In this document: one piece after another, positions 43,696 to 51,682 of the stretch
Layout of the letters: each line of letters begins with the position of its first letter
Position numbering within the stretch: position 1 is the first letter of the stretch
Assembly (NCBI RefSeq): GCF_003712195.1
Contig: NZ_RDSD01000012.1
Span: 62,001-126,000 of the forward strand
Length of the DNA: 64,000 nt
Source of the DNA: Proteiniphilum sp. X52
GTDB lineage: Bacteria; Bacteroidota; Bacteroidia; Bacteroidales; Dysgonomonadaceae
Reading direction: 5' to 3'
The notes under the pieces: model-generated
Databases searched by the model: none
Told to the model about the DNA's origin: nothing
Seen by the model: the letters and a program-made list of their open reading frames with translations, nothing else
Translations under genes and position numbers: made by a program

Positions 43696-45843
43696 CTCAA
43701 ACGCCGCCCGCACTCCCACCTGTCTGAATCCGGTTTTGTGGAATGAGGTGAAGATGCCGGCATTGAAGAAACGGTTGCCGATACCATATCCGAGTTCGGT
43801 ATAGGAGACGATTTGCGGAGTATATAACTGACTCAGGTAAATTCGTTCATTCTCTGCAAAGTCGGAGACGAATGGAATATTTTTCAGTATCAGGAAAGGA
43901 GCTTCGAACATGGTATGGGCTTGAATGTATGAGTCGGAGGCGTTATACAGGTCGCGGCTCAACAGGTTGAAAATGCCGCCCAGACCGTCATTCCAGTTTT
44001 CGGGGAAATTGCTTTTGGAGAAATAGACAAAGTCGGCGAAATACTCGGTTTTCTGGTTGATGAATTTGCCCGCGCCCACATGATATTGGAAAGAGTGCAT
44101 CAATCCGAACGGGATATTCTGGCTGATATCGAACTCAATGCGGTCGTATTCTGTTGTGCTCCCAAGAATATGCTGGAAACTTCGGGATAACTCCAGCTTG
44201 AAGGTCGGAAAGGGTGACCGTTCATAGATTTTCTGGCGCCCGTCATACCGGTAATATTGTCTGGGAGTCCAACTGATACGGATAAACGGGGCAAATGATT
44301 TCCTGGTGCCGAACAGGCCTTCTATCGGTTCACTGTCGGGGGTGGTAGAGCGTAGTTTGCTTATGTTGTCCTTGCTTTTCCTGATATGGTAATCGATGCC
44401 GGTGTGTAAAAGTAACCCGTTGGTCATTTCGTAGGTGTTGAAGAGTTTCAGGTAATAATCCCTGTAGTAGTTCACAGAGATATCCTCGAAGTTGATCCCC
44501 CGCTTATTGAGGCTATCCTGTATCTGGTCCACGAAGAGGGAGCTGTAAGTCGGATTGCCGTTCCCTATGGAAATGGTGGCACTTCCCAGCCGGAAAGGGT
44601 CATAGTTCCACGTGGTAGTCACGTCGGTCAAGAATTCCTTGGATCGGAACATATATCCTGCGAAAGCATTCATCTTCACGGTGCGGTTTCGTTTCAGGTC
44701 GAAATTAAAAGACAGTTTCTGGCGGTAGGTCACACCGTCTCGTGAGGTATACCCGACCATCAGCGGATTCAACAGCCCCGAATAACCTATTGCCGTCGAG
44801 CGGTACTTATAGTTGGAGTTCATCACCATCCGCTGGGCTACTTGTTGCGCAATATTCGGGCCGCGCAGTGAATCTCCGTTGGCCTTCCGGGCAGTTTCAT
44901 CTGCCTGCCGCCGCAGATGTTGTGCCATCACATCCTTTTCTATGGCTTGCAGAGGTATGGGACGCCGCTCGTTCCAGAAGGCGGAGTCCCTCTGTAACGG
45001 TACCGAGTCGAGTCTTATCTTATAAAAGTCGCTGATATTGAGGGAACGCACCGGTTCCATGGTTCGCCTCAACTGTATTTCCTTATAGTCGATGGTGGCA
45101 AGGTGCCTGCTTGCCAGTACATTTCCCAAATAGGAAGATGTCCCATAAATAGTGAACTCCACGGGTAAATAATGAGTGACCCAGTCGTCTCCCATCGTTA
45201 TCTCGAACGAAAAATTGGAGAAAATATCAATCCCTTCACCCATGAAAAAAATCACGCGCCAGCTTCCCTTCTCAATAATAAAAGTGCCTTTCAGGAGTTT
45301 GCTGTTTTCATAAATGGGACTGAAGTTGATGCTGTAATAGGTTTTTTCATTTTCGATAAAGGTGCGTGTCAGGCTGTAGCGGTAGTATTTTGAGGTTTTG
45401 AACCGGATGGGCATGAAAAAACTCTCATCATTGGTCGTTTCACCGTAAATATTGATATTCAATAACTCGAAAGGGATCATTTCTATGTCTTTCCTGCCGG
45501 TAAGCGTGCCGGTCACATGCCGTACATCCTGGACATAGTTATTCGGGTAATCGAATCGTAAATCGCTGATAGTCTCAATTAAAGCTGTATCATTGTGAGG
45601 ATCGTGCAGCACAAAATCGGGAATAAGATGAGTGTATTTATAGAGAAAATTCTTTTTCAGCGTTTCCACATAAGTGCGCGTATATACTTCCGCTGAAAAA
45701 CTCTCTACCAGATCGTTATATTTTTCAGCCGCACTCATTGCCCTCCTCATAATGGTGTCCACCGGCAGCTCGTCGGCTAAGGCGAAATTCTTGAAGGAAG
45801 CAACTAACAGAAACAGGATGTACAGGGTGACTTTCCCTTTCAT
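43690..45843 (-). CDS. DUF5686 outer-membrane protein
   Basis: A 717-residue protein with a signal peptide (cleavage after FALAD). N-terminal features (IMRRAMSAAEKYNDLVESFSAEVYTRTYV, about residues 30-58) and the following beta-rich domain match the DUF5686 family, and the last 350 residues read as a beta-barrel ending in Phe (VRAAFEF). Most relatives carry a carboxypeptidase-regulatory-like domain before this region; here it is absent, so the protein is about 110 residues shorter. Function unknown; surface or envelope protein. Its upstream region is a tandem repeat carrying promoter elements. Confidence 0.85.
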   Translation of the reverse strand: MKGKVTLYILFLLVASFKNFALADELPVDTIMRRAMSAAEKYNDLVESFSAEVYTRTYVETLKKNFLYKYTHLIPDFVLHDPHNDTALIETISDLRFDYPNNYVQDVRHVTGTLTGRKDIEMIPFELLNINIYGETTNDESFFMPIRFKTSKYYRYSLTRTFIENEKTYYSINFSPIYENSKLLKGTFIIEKGSWRVIFFMGEGIDIFSNFSFEITMGDDWVTHYLPVEFTIYGTSSYLGNVLASRHLATIDYKEIQLRRTMEPVRSLNISDFYKIRLDSVPLQRDSAFWNERRPIPLQAIEKDVMAQHLRRQADETARKANGDSLRGPNIAQQVAQRMVMNSNYKYRSTAIGYSGLLNPLMVGYTSRDGVTYRQKLSFNFDLKRNRTVKMNAFAGYMFRSKEFLTDVTTTWNYDPFRLGSATISIGNGNPTYSSLFVDQIQDSLNKRGINFEDISVNYYRDYYLKLFNTYEMTNGLLLHTGIDYHIRKSKDNISKLRSTTPDSEPIEGLFGTRKSFAPFIRISWTPRQYYRYDGRQKIYERSPFPTFKLELSRSFQHILGSTTEYDRIEFDISQNIPFGLMHSFQYHVGAGKFINQKTEYFADFVYFSKSNFPENWNDGLGGIFNLLSRDLYNASDSYIQAHTMFEAPFLILKNIPFVSDFAENERIYLSQLYTPQIVSYTELGYGIGNRFFNAGIFTSFHKTGFRQVGVRAAFEF

Positions 45844-45856
45844 TTATTACAAGTTA

Positions 45857-46036
45857 CAAATATGATGAAAGTTGAGAGGCAAGCCAAGCTTGCTTGGGCT
45901 TGCCCGAGACGCATCTCATATTCTGCAAATATGATGAAAGTTGAGAGGCAAGCCAAGCTTGCTTGATCTTGCCCGAGACGCATCTCATATTCTGCAAATA
46001 TAATGAAAGTTTGAGAGGCAAGCCAAGCTTGCTTGA
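45857..46036 (-). repeat. 69-bp tandem repeat, 2.6 copies, each with a promoter element
   Basis: Two complete copies (45857-45925, 45926-45994) differ at only two positions; a third partial copy runs from 45995 to about 46036. On the minus strand each unit carries TTGG, about 21 bp and then CATATTTG (copies 1 and 2) or TATATTTG (copy 3), i.e. a Bacteroidetes promoter pointing at the DUF5686 gene. Each unit also holds an inverted repeat, GGCAAGCC with GGCTTGCC in copy 1. A relative of the unit lies at 16085-16122. Confidence 0.9.
45995..46026 (-). promoter_or_regulatory. Best-matching promoter upstream of the DUF5686 gene
   Basis: Minus strand: TTG (46026-46024), 21-bp spacer, TATATTTG (46002-45995). 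The two degenerate copies nearer the gene have C at the first position of the -7 box (45857-45864 and 45926-45933); the closest would give a leader of only about 7 nt. Confidence 0.6.
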
Positions 46037-46261
46037 ATGTTTTTGATAAGCGAGCACAGCGGTGAACTTGTTTTAACTATGTCGAGCGAGGAAAACACCT
46101 TTTCCGATGCGCCTGGCATATTCTCCAGACTTGCATTTTTAACCATTGGAGTTTTTTATAAGAGGGATGTGGGTAAACGTTTTTTTGCCGGAAAAAGATG
46201 ATGACAGATCCCTTCCGATAGTAAAAAAGATGTTTTTTACGGTTATTTATAAAAAAAACGG
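46037..46261. other. Spacer upstream of the Crp/Fnr gene
   Basis: No gene. Apart from the dyad at 46221-46240 it holds only AT-rich sequence with several T-runs (46170-46176, 46233-46238). Confidence 0.5.
46221..46240 (+). promoter_or_regulatory. Perfect dyad at the -33 position of the Crp/Fnr promoter
   Basis: GTAAAAAAGATGTTTTTTAC is an 8-bp inverted repeat with a 4-bp centre; its right arm ends 21 bp before the -7 box, where the -33 element should be. Confidence 0.45.
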
Positions 46262-46269
46262 TATATTTG
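46262..46269 (+). promoter_or_regulatory. Promoter -7 element (TATATTTG) of the Crp/Fnr gene
   Basis: A perfect TAnnTTTG box; the start codon is 28 bp beyond. There is no TTG at -33. Confidence 0.6.
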
Positions 46270-46274
46270 TGTTT

Positions 46275-46289
46275 TAGAACATAGTTCTA
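46275..46289 (+). promoter_or_regulatory. Operator candidate TAGAAC-ATA-GTTCTA
   Basis: A perfect 6-bp inverted repeat with a 3-bp spacer covering the expected transcript start and 9 bp before the start codon of the Crp/Fnr gene. Its position suits a repressor, possibly the gene's own product. Confidence 0.55.
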
Positions 46290-46297
46290 TAACATTC

Positions 46298-46999
46298 ATG
46301 GCCGGAAAGAAGAAAGATGTGATCGATATATCCTCCTCATTACCAGACATTTGGAGGATGTTGACGGACGCGGAACGCGAAATTTTGCGCAGTAACGCCC
46401 GAATAGTTCATTTTAAAAAGAATGAACTGATTTATCTTGAAGATGATACGCCCAGAGAACTGATGTGTCTTTTTTCAGGAAAAGTGAAAATTTTCAAAAG
46501 CGGAGTAGGCGGGCGTAGTCAGATTATCAGAATTATACGTCCGATACAATATTTTGGTTACAGGGCCTATTTTGCCCGCGAGAATTATGTGACTGCCGCC
46601 ATGGCTTTCGAGTCCTGCGCAGTCTGTATGATCCCCATGGAGTTGATAGAGAGGTTTCTGCGGGAAAACGGCAATTTGGCCTTTTTCTTTATCCAGATGT
46701 TGTCGGTCGACCTTGGCATTGCCGATCAGCGGGTTGTCAATCTCACGCAAAAACATGTGCGGGGAAGACTGGCCGAATCGCTCCTGGCGTTGAAGGAAAG
46801 TTACGGCCTGGAAGAAGACGGTGCTACCATCAACATTTATCTGGCACGTGAGGATCTGGCCAGCCTCTCCAATATGACCACTTCCAACGCCATCCGGACC
46901 CTTTCCAATTTTGTGAATGAACGCATCATCGCCATCGACGGCAGAAAAATAAAGATCATAGATGAAGAGCGGCTCCACAAAATAAGCCGCATGGGATGA
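46298..46999 (+). CDS. Crp/Fnr-family transcription regulator
   Basis: A 233-residue regulator: a cyclic-nucleotide-binding-like beta roll (about 18-135, including FKKNELIYLEDDTPRELMCLFSGKVKIF, named region), a long dimerisation helix, and a winged helix-turn-helix (about 165-225, IYLAREDLASLSNMTTSNAIRTLSNFVNERII). No N-terminal Cys cluster of the Fnr Fe-S type is present; one Cys pair (about 107-110, SCAVC) lies in the roll. The effector is unknown; heme or a redox signal is possible. GH3 is 81 bp downstream but has its own promoter box. Confidence 0.93.
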   Translation: MAGKKKDVIDISSSLPDIWRMLTDAEREILRSNARIVHFKKNELIYLEDDTPRELMCLFSGKVKIFKSGVGGRSQIIRIIRPIQYFGYRAYFARENYVTAAMAFESCAVCMIPMELIERFLRENGNLAFFFIQMLSVDLGIADQRVVNLTQKHVRGRLAESLLALKESYGLEEDGATINIYLAREDLASLSNMTTSNAIRTLSNFVNERIIAIDGRKIKIIDEERLHKISRMG

Positions 47000-47053
47000 A
47001 CGGTTTTTTAATTAAATTGTGACTTTGTTTTTCCTATTTTCGAATCGCATGCC

Positions 47054-47061
47054 TACCTTTG
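47054..47061 (+). promoter_or_regulatory. Promoter -7 element (TACCTTTG) of the GH3 gene
   Basis: A perfect box 19 bp before the start codon. The nearest TTTG (47024-47027) is 26 bp upstream, slightly too far. Confidence 0.55.
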
Positions 47062-47080
47062 CGGTTCAATTCATTACGGA

Positions 47081-48598
47081 ATGATCCAGAAAATAACCCG
47101 CTCCATACTCGCCGCCTATTACAGGCCGGTGAAAAAATTTGTAAAAGATCCGCTAGGAACACAACAACGAACCCTTGACTACTTGCTCGAGCATGGGCGG
47201 AATACGCTTTACGGAAAAAAAAACAACTTTCACTCCATTCGAAACAGCAGTGATTTTTCTACCCGGGTGCCGGTCATCTCGTACGAAGAGTTGCGCCCCT
47301 GGCTCGATAAAATAATCATCCATAAGCAGCGGGATGTGCTCTGGGATACGCCGGTGAAGTGGTTTGCCATGTCGTCGGGCACTACCGGTGAGAAGAGCAA
47401 ATATATTCCTGTCACCCGGGAGTCCTTATACAATTGTAACTATCGCGCCGGTTATCATATGCTGGGAATCTACGCGCGTCATCATCCTGATACCGCATTC
47501 ATATTGGGTAAGACATTGGTATTAGGGGGAAGCCAGCAAATCAACCGTATCGGTGGCGATATCTATACGGGCGATATATCAGCCATCCTGATGAAGAACC
47601 TTCCCGCGGCAGCGAAGAGAAGAAGAACGCCCGAAAGCATTGCCTTGTTGCCCGATTGGGAAGAGAAATTGCAAAAGTTGGCCGACTATGCTGTAAAGGC
47701 CGATATCCGGGCCCTGGTGGGCGTACCCTCCTGGATGTTGGTGTTGTTGAAAAAGATTGTGGAAGATACCGGCTGCGCCATCCCCGAGCTATGGCCCCAC
47801 CTCGAAGTATTCTTCCATGGTGGTGTCGGATTTCTCCCGTTTCAGGAACAATATGAAAAACTGATACCCTCAGGGAAGATGCGATACTGGGAAACCTATA
47901 ATGCTTCGGAGGGATTCTTCGGTGTGCAGTTTTCACCCGCTTCCAAAGATATGTTATTGTTGTTCGATAACGAGGTGTATTATGAATTTATTCCTTTCGG
48001 AGAGTGGGATAAGAGTAATCCGGTGGCCGTCCCCCTGAGCGGAGTGGAGACAGGTAAGCAGTACGCCCTGGTAATCTCGACCAGTGGAGGGCTTTGGCGT
48101 TACAGGATAGGAGATACGATTCAATTTACCTCCATCGATCCTTATCTTTTCAGGATTACAGGCCGTACCCAGCAGTTTATCAACGCGTTCGGTGAGGAGC
48201 TGATCGTTGACAATGCCGACAAAGCCATTGATGAAGCGTGTCGCCGTACCGGAGCAAAAGTGACTGAATATACGGCAGCGCCGGTCTATTTTGGAGAACA
48301 GGGCAATGGCGCCCACGAATGGCTCATTGAATTTGAAATCCCGCCCGCCGGCGATACTGACGAGTTCACCCGCATTCTCGATGAGAACCTCAAGCTGCTT
48401 AATTCCGACTACGAAGCAAAACGTTCTTATAATCTCTCATTGGGCATGCCGGTTGTGAAGGTCATGGAAAAAGACACTTTTTACAACTGGTTGAAATACA
48501 GGGGAAAAGCGGGAGGCCAGAATAAAGTGCCCAAGCTATCCAACGACCGGAAACATGTGGATAGTATCCTCGATTTTATCGTAAGCAACACTCAATAA
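47081..48598 (+). CDS. GH3-family acyl-adenylating enzyme (acid-amido synthetase-like)
   Basis: A 505-residue protein with the three ATP-binding motifs of plant GH3 enzymes: SSGTTGEKSKYIP (about 95-107), YNASEGFFG (about 271-279) and STSGGLWRYRIGD (about 336-348). Plant GH3 proteins join carboxylic acids such as indole-acetate or jasmonate to amino acids; bacterial members are widespread in Bacteroidetes, and their substrates are not known to me. No signal peptide, so cytoplasmic. It stands between the Crp/Fnr regulator and bamD, with its own promoter. Confidence 0.9.
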   Translation: MIQKITRSILAAYYRPVKKFVKDPLGTQQRTLDYLLEHGRNTLYGKKNNFHSIRNSSDFSTRVPVISYEELRPWLDKIIIHKQRDVLWDTPVKWFAMSSGTTGEKSKYIPVTRESLYNCNYRAGYHMLGIYARHHPDTAFILGKTLVLGGSQQINRIGGDIYTGDISAILMKNLPAAAKRRRTPESIALLPDWEEKLQKLADYAVKADIRALVGVPSWMLVLLKKIVEDTGCAIPELWPHLEVFFHGGVGFLPFQEQYEKLIPSGKMRYWETYNASEGFFGVQFSPASKDMLLLFDNEVYYEFIPFGEWDKSNPVAVPLSGVETGKQYALVISTSGGLWRYRIGDTIQFTSIDPYLFRITGRTQQFINAFGEELIVDNADKAIDEACRRTGAKVTEYTAAPVYFGEQGNGAHEWLIEFEIPPAGDTDEFTRILDENLKLLNSDYEAKRSYNLSLGMPVVKVMEKDTFYNWLKYRGKAGGQNKVPKLSNDRKHVDSILDFIVSNTQ

Positions 48599-48699
48599 AT
48601 GGTGATTTCTGATGGGTGATGGGTGATTTTTTTATTGTGTCAAATCCTAAAATAGAATAAAAACTCCCGATCTGTTACCCATTAATGAGAAAGATTCAG

Positions 48700-48707
48700 T
48701 AAATTTG
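48700..48707 (+). promoter_or_regulatory. Promoter -7 element (TAAATTTG) of the bamD cluster
   Basis: A TAnnTTTG box 25 bp before bamD. No TTG at -33. It would drive bamD, the omega gene and the DUF4293 gene as one transcript. Confidence 0.55.
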
Positions 48708-48732
48708 CACCCTAAAACCCACATGTGACGTA

Positions 48733-49560
48733 ATGAGAATAAAACTGTGCCACTTTTTACTGCTCGCGTTGGTATTGAGCTCCTGCAACGAGTACAATAA
48801 GATTCTGAAAAGTACTGACAGAGACTTGAAATACAGTTATGCGAAAAAGTATTTCGAGGAAGGAAAATACAACCGTTCCATCACATTGCTTGAAGAGCTG
48901 GTTACCTTTATGAAAGGGACGGCCCAGGCCGAGGAGTCACTCTATCTCCTGGCTCAGAGTCATTACAACTCTAAAGATTATTATTCGGCCACACAGTGGT
49001 TCACATCTTACTATAACACCTATCCCAAGGGTGAATACGCCGAGCCGGCTCTTTTCTATTCAGCTTACGGCATGTATCTTGATTCGCCCGAGCCCCGCTT
49101 GGATCAGACAAAGACGTATACAGCCATCGCCGAATTCCAGAAATATATAGAACGCTATCCACAGACGGAAAGAGCCGAGCAGGCGAAGAACTATCTTTTC
49201 GAGTTGCAGGAAAAACTGGCGTATAAGGAATTGCTGGCTGCCCAACTCTATCTGAACCTTGGTAATTATATGGGAAATAATTACGAGTCTGCTGTGATCA
49301 CAGCCCAAGAGGCGATGAAGAGCTATCCTTTCTCCAAATATCTGGAGGAGTACCAGATGACTATCCTGCGCGCCCGCTTTGAATATGCGCAGAATAGTAC
49401 GTTACGGGCGCAACCCGAGCGTTACCGTTTGGTGGTCGATGAATATTTCAATTATAAGAATTCCTTCCCCGAAGGAAAATACACGGCTGAAGCCGACAGG
49501 TATTATCATGAAGCGCAGCAGAGAATAGATGTGCTTCCGGCTTCCGGATCAATGAAGTAA
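48733..49560 (+). CDS. bamD: Outer membrane protein assembly factor BamD
   Basis: A 275-residue lipoprotein with lipobox VLSSC (Cys about 18). The rest is made of TPR-like helical repeats (KKYFEEGKYNRSITLLEELV, ESLYLLAQSHYNSKDYYSA, and PALFYSAYGMYLDSP). BamD is the essential lipoprotein of the BAM complex that inserts beta-barrels, such as the SusC protein of this window, into the outer membrane. The bamD, omega, DUF4293 order is typical of Bacteroidales. Confidence 0.93.
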   Translation: MRIKLCHFLLLALVLSSCNEYNKILKSTDRDLKYSYAKKYFEEGKYNRSITLLEELVTFMKGTAQAEESLYLLAQSHYNSKDYYSATQWFTSYYNTYPKGEYAEPALFYSAYGMYLDSPEPRLDQTKTYTAIAEFQKYIERYPQTERAEQAKNYLFELQEKLAYKELLAAQLYLNLGNYMGNNYESAVITAQEAMKSYPFSKYLEEYQMTILRARFEYAQNSTLRAQPERYRLVVDEYFNYKNSFPEGKYTAEADRYYHEAQQRIDVLPASGSMK

Positions 49561-49589
49561 AATAGAAGAAAACAAGGCATATAATAAAA

Positions 49590-49925
49590 ATGGATTACAA
49601 GAAAATTGCTGCAAGCACCAACACCGAGACACGCGATGTAATGAAAATGTCGGATCCGGTGGGTAACGTATATGAAATGGTGATGATCATCAGTAAGAGG
49701 GCAAACCAGTTGGCCGTTGAAATGAAACAGGATCTCGATGCCAAACTGCAGGAATTCGCTTCTTACAGCGATAATCTGGAAGAGGTGTTCGAAAACCATG
49801 AACAGATAGAGATATCGCGTTTCTACGAAAAATTACCCAAACCCTCTCTGTTGGCCATAGAAGAGTGGAAGGAAGGAGAGATTTATTATCGCAATCCGTC
49901 CAAGGAAAAAGAAATGTTCGGGTAG
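49590..49925 (+). CDS. rpoZ: RNA polymerase omega subunit (Bacteroidetes type)
   Basis: A 111-residue protein. The middle (VGNVYEMVMIISKRANQLAVEMKQDLDAKL, about residues 25-54) matches the RpoZ/Rpb6 helical core, and the acidic C-terminus is common in Bacteroidetes. It helps assemble the RNA polymerase beta-prime subunit. Located 29 bp after bamD and 1 bp before the next gene. Confidence 0.82.
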   Translation: MDYKKIAASTNTETRDVMKMSDPVGNVYEMVMIISKRANQLAVEMKQDLDAKLQEFASYSDNLEEVFENHEQIEISRFYEKLPKPSLLAIEEWKEGEIYYRNPSKEKEMFG

Positions 49926-49926
49926 T

Positions 49927-50382
49927 ATGTTGCAACGTGTACAAACGGTCTTTCTCCTCCTGGCAGCAGCAGCTATGCTGATTGCCTGCGTGACGCCTTT
50001 GGCGTTATTCCTCCATAATGCCGACCAGGCAGTGTTTGAGGCAATGGGTGTCTATCTGAACGGTCAACTCAACGACTCCACGTGGGGACTCTTTGTCATA
50101 GGTGCCGCCAGTTCGGTGCTGGCGCTTTTCACGGTCTTTCTCTACAAAAAAAGGATGTTGCAGATACGCTTCTCCATCTTCAATATCCTCCTCATGATAG
50201 GGTTTTATCTCTATTTCGGATTTATTGTATATCAACTCGCATCAGTGGAGAGCCTTCACTTTCAAAAAGTGGGTATAGGTATTATCATGCCTGTGATCGC
50301 CATTATCCTCACCATCCTTGCCATTCGGAGAATAGGCGCCGACGAAGCGCTGGTGCGGTCGCTCAACAGGCTTAGAAAGTAA
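49927..50382 (+). CDS. DUF4293 membrane protein
   Basis: A 151-residue protein with four predicted transmembrane helices (about 8-28, 53-73, 80-104, 112-132) and a basic end (LNRLRK). It begins MLQRVQTVFLLLA, typical of DUF4293, which is almost always found after the omega gene in Bacteroidales. Function unknown. Confidence 0.88.
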   Translation: MLQRVQTVFLLLAAAAMLIACVTPLALFLHNADQAVFEAMGVYLNGQLNDSTWGLFVIGAASSVLALFTVFLYKKRMLQIRFSIFNILLMIGFYLYFGFIVYQLASVESLHFQKVGIGIIMPVIAIILTILAIRRIGADEALVRSLNRLRK

Positions 50383-50414
50383 GGGCGAAAATCTCGCACA
50401 ATACCCTATTGTGA

Positions 50415-50455
50415 GGATAGCTTGTCAACTATTTATTGACGGGCTATCCTTTTTT
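50415..50455 (+). terminator. Rho-independent terminator after the bamD cluster
   Basis: GGATAGC pairs with GCTATCC and an inner GTCAA pairs with TTGAC, followed by six T residues. It is 33 bp past the DUF4293 stop. Confidence 0.92.
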
Positions 50456-50490
50456 ATGGGATTCACACCATTTTAAATTGGATTTTTTTA

Positions 50491-50498
50491 TACTTTTG
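50491..50498 (+). promoter_or_regulatory. Possible promoter -7 element (TACTTTTG) of the M48 gene
   Basis: Matches TAnnTTTG; 71 bp to the start codon. No properly spaced -33 element is present. Confidence 0.45.
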
Positions 50499-50542
50499 TC
50501 AAAATTGATTTAATGATTTAATGATTTTGTTGATTTGAAATT

Positions 50543-50563
50543 TTGAATCTTGAATCTTGAATC
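50543..50563 (+). repeat. Heptanucleotide repeat TTGAATC x 3
   Basis: Three exact 7-bp units in the M48 leader, next to related TTTAATGA units at 50513-50527. The unit length equals that of the GAACTTR repeats at 4115 and 35781. Confidence 0.6.
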
Positions 50564-50569
50564 CAAAAA

Positions 50570-51493
50570 ATGAATGATATGGAACAAAAGAAATTACAGG
50601 GAACAATGAAATTCACGCTCGTGATATTTGTGGCGGCGCTGTTGTTAGAGTCATGCGGAAGCGTGCCGTTTACCGGCAGAAGGCAGCTTCAGTTAGTATC
50701 CAATGAAGAGGTGATGGCATTGAGCCTGCAACAGTATCAGGAGTTTATGCGTTCGGCTCCCGTTGAAAGAGGCACACCCAATGCACAGATGGTAAGCCGT
50801 GTCGGCACCCGGATCGCCAACGCGGTGAAAACTTTTTATACCAATAACGGTTATGCGTCGGAACTCGATAATTATGCGTGGGAGTTTAATCTGGTGAAGG
50901 AGAATAGTGTGAATGCCTTTGCCATGCCGGGCGGCAAGGTGGTCGTTTACACCGGCCTGCTCTCCGTCACCCAAACCGAAGAAGCATTGGCGGTGGTCAT
51001 GGGACATGAAATAGCCCATGTGCTCGCCCGCCACTCCAATGAGAGATTGAGCCAACAAGTGGCCCTGCAATATGGAGGTGCCATCGCGGGAGGACTTTTG
51101 GGTAATTCGCAGGTCATGCAACAACTGGGAAGCACCGTCTTTGGCCTGGGAGCACAGTATGGAGTGATGATGCCCTATGCCCGGAAACACGAGTATGAAG
51201 CCGATGAGATCGGCCTCACGCTCATGGCCATAGCCGGTTATGATCCCCGGGTGGCCGTTCCTTTCTGGACAAGGATGGCACAACAATCAGGCGGATCCAA
51301 GGTTCCTGAAGCCTTGAGCACACACCCCAACGACAATAATCGCATCACCCGTATCGAGTCTGTCATGCCCAATGCATTGAAGTATTATAAAGGCGCGGGA
51401 GTGCAGAATAATACCCAAGAGCCCATTAAAACCAAGGTGACGGTACCGGCGGAAACCGGTAAGGCGAAGACCTCTAAAGAGTGGACTTTCTAA
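50570..51493 (+). CDS. M48-family metallopeptidase lipoprotein
   Basis: A 307-residue lipoprotein with lipobox LLLESC (Cys about 24; the internal Met at 50606 would give a tighter signal peptide). The peptidase domain has VVMGHEIAHVLARHSNER with the HEIAH zinc motif (about 144-148) and the third ligand Glu in YARKHEYEADEIGL. It resembles the periplasmic quality-control peptidases LoiP and BepA, but lacks BepA's TPR domain. Likely role: breaking down misfolded envelope proteins, fitting the bamD gene nearby. Confidence 0.92.
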   Translation: MNDMEQKKLQGTMKFTLVIFVAALLLESCGSVPFTGRRQLQLVSNEEVMALSLQQYQEFMRSAPVERGTPNAQMVSRVGTRIANAVKTFYTNNGYASELDNYAWEFNLVKENSVNAFAMPGGKVVVYTGLLSVTQTEEALAVVMGHEIAHVLARHSNERLSQQVALQYGGAIAGGLLGNSQVMQQLGSTVFGLGAQYGVMMPYARKHEYEADEIGLTLMAIAGYDPRVAVPFWTRMAQQSGGSKVPEALSTHPNDNNRITRIESVMPNALKYYKGAGVQNNTQEPIKTKVTVPAETGKAKTSKEWTF

Positions 51494-51525
51494 TTTGGCC
51501 ATTCTTCTTAAAATGGTTATCTTTG
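51494..51525 (+). promoter_or_regulatory. Promoter of parC
   Basis: TTTG (51494-51497), 20-bp spacer, TATCTTTG (51518-51525), a perfect consensus match starting right at the stop codon of the M48 gene. The leader is about 150 nt and contains the palindrome at 51551-51574. Confidence 0.72.
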
Positions 51526-51550
51526 AGCAATAATTTAATATGCCGACATA

Positions 51551-51574
51551 CCCGTCCCGACACGTCGGGACAGG
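51551..51574. repeat. Intergenic palindrome in the parC leader
   Basis: A 10-bp stem with one mismatch around a CACG loop; the core GTCCCGA and TCGGGAC arms match perfectly. There is no T-run. GC-rich palindromes of this kind recur between genes in Bacteroidetes and may be REP-like; a leader role in parC expression is also possible. Confidence 0.5.
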
Positions 51575-51682
51575 TGACGACTCATGTGCCAATATGATTG
51601 GCAGTCAAAGGATTGTGGGCTCTGCCGGTGGGTGATTTTTGGCATATCCGCATATTGATCAATTAGCACTTTATATAAATAT

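Noticed and set aside
45857-46036. Possible CRISPR array
   Set aside because: The units adjoin directly without variable spacers and there are no cas genes.
45854-46057. 67-codon minus-strand frame with a repeated 23-residue peptide
   Set aside because: The peptide repeat follows from the 69-bp DNA repeat being a multiple of three; the DNA shows promoter boxes in each unit and there is no sign of a coding role.
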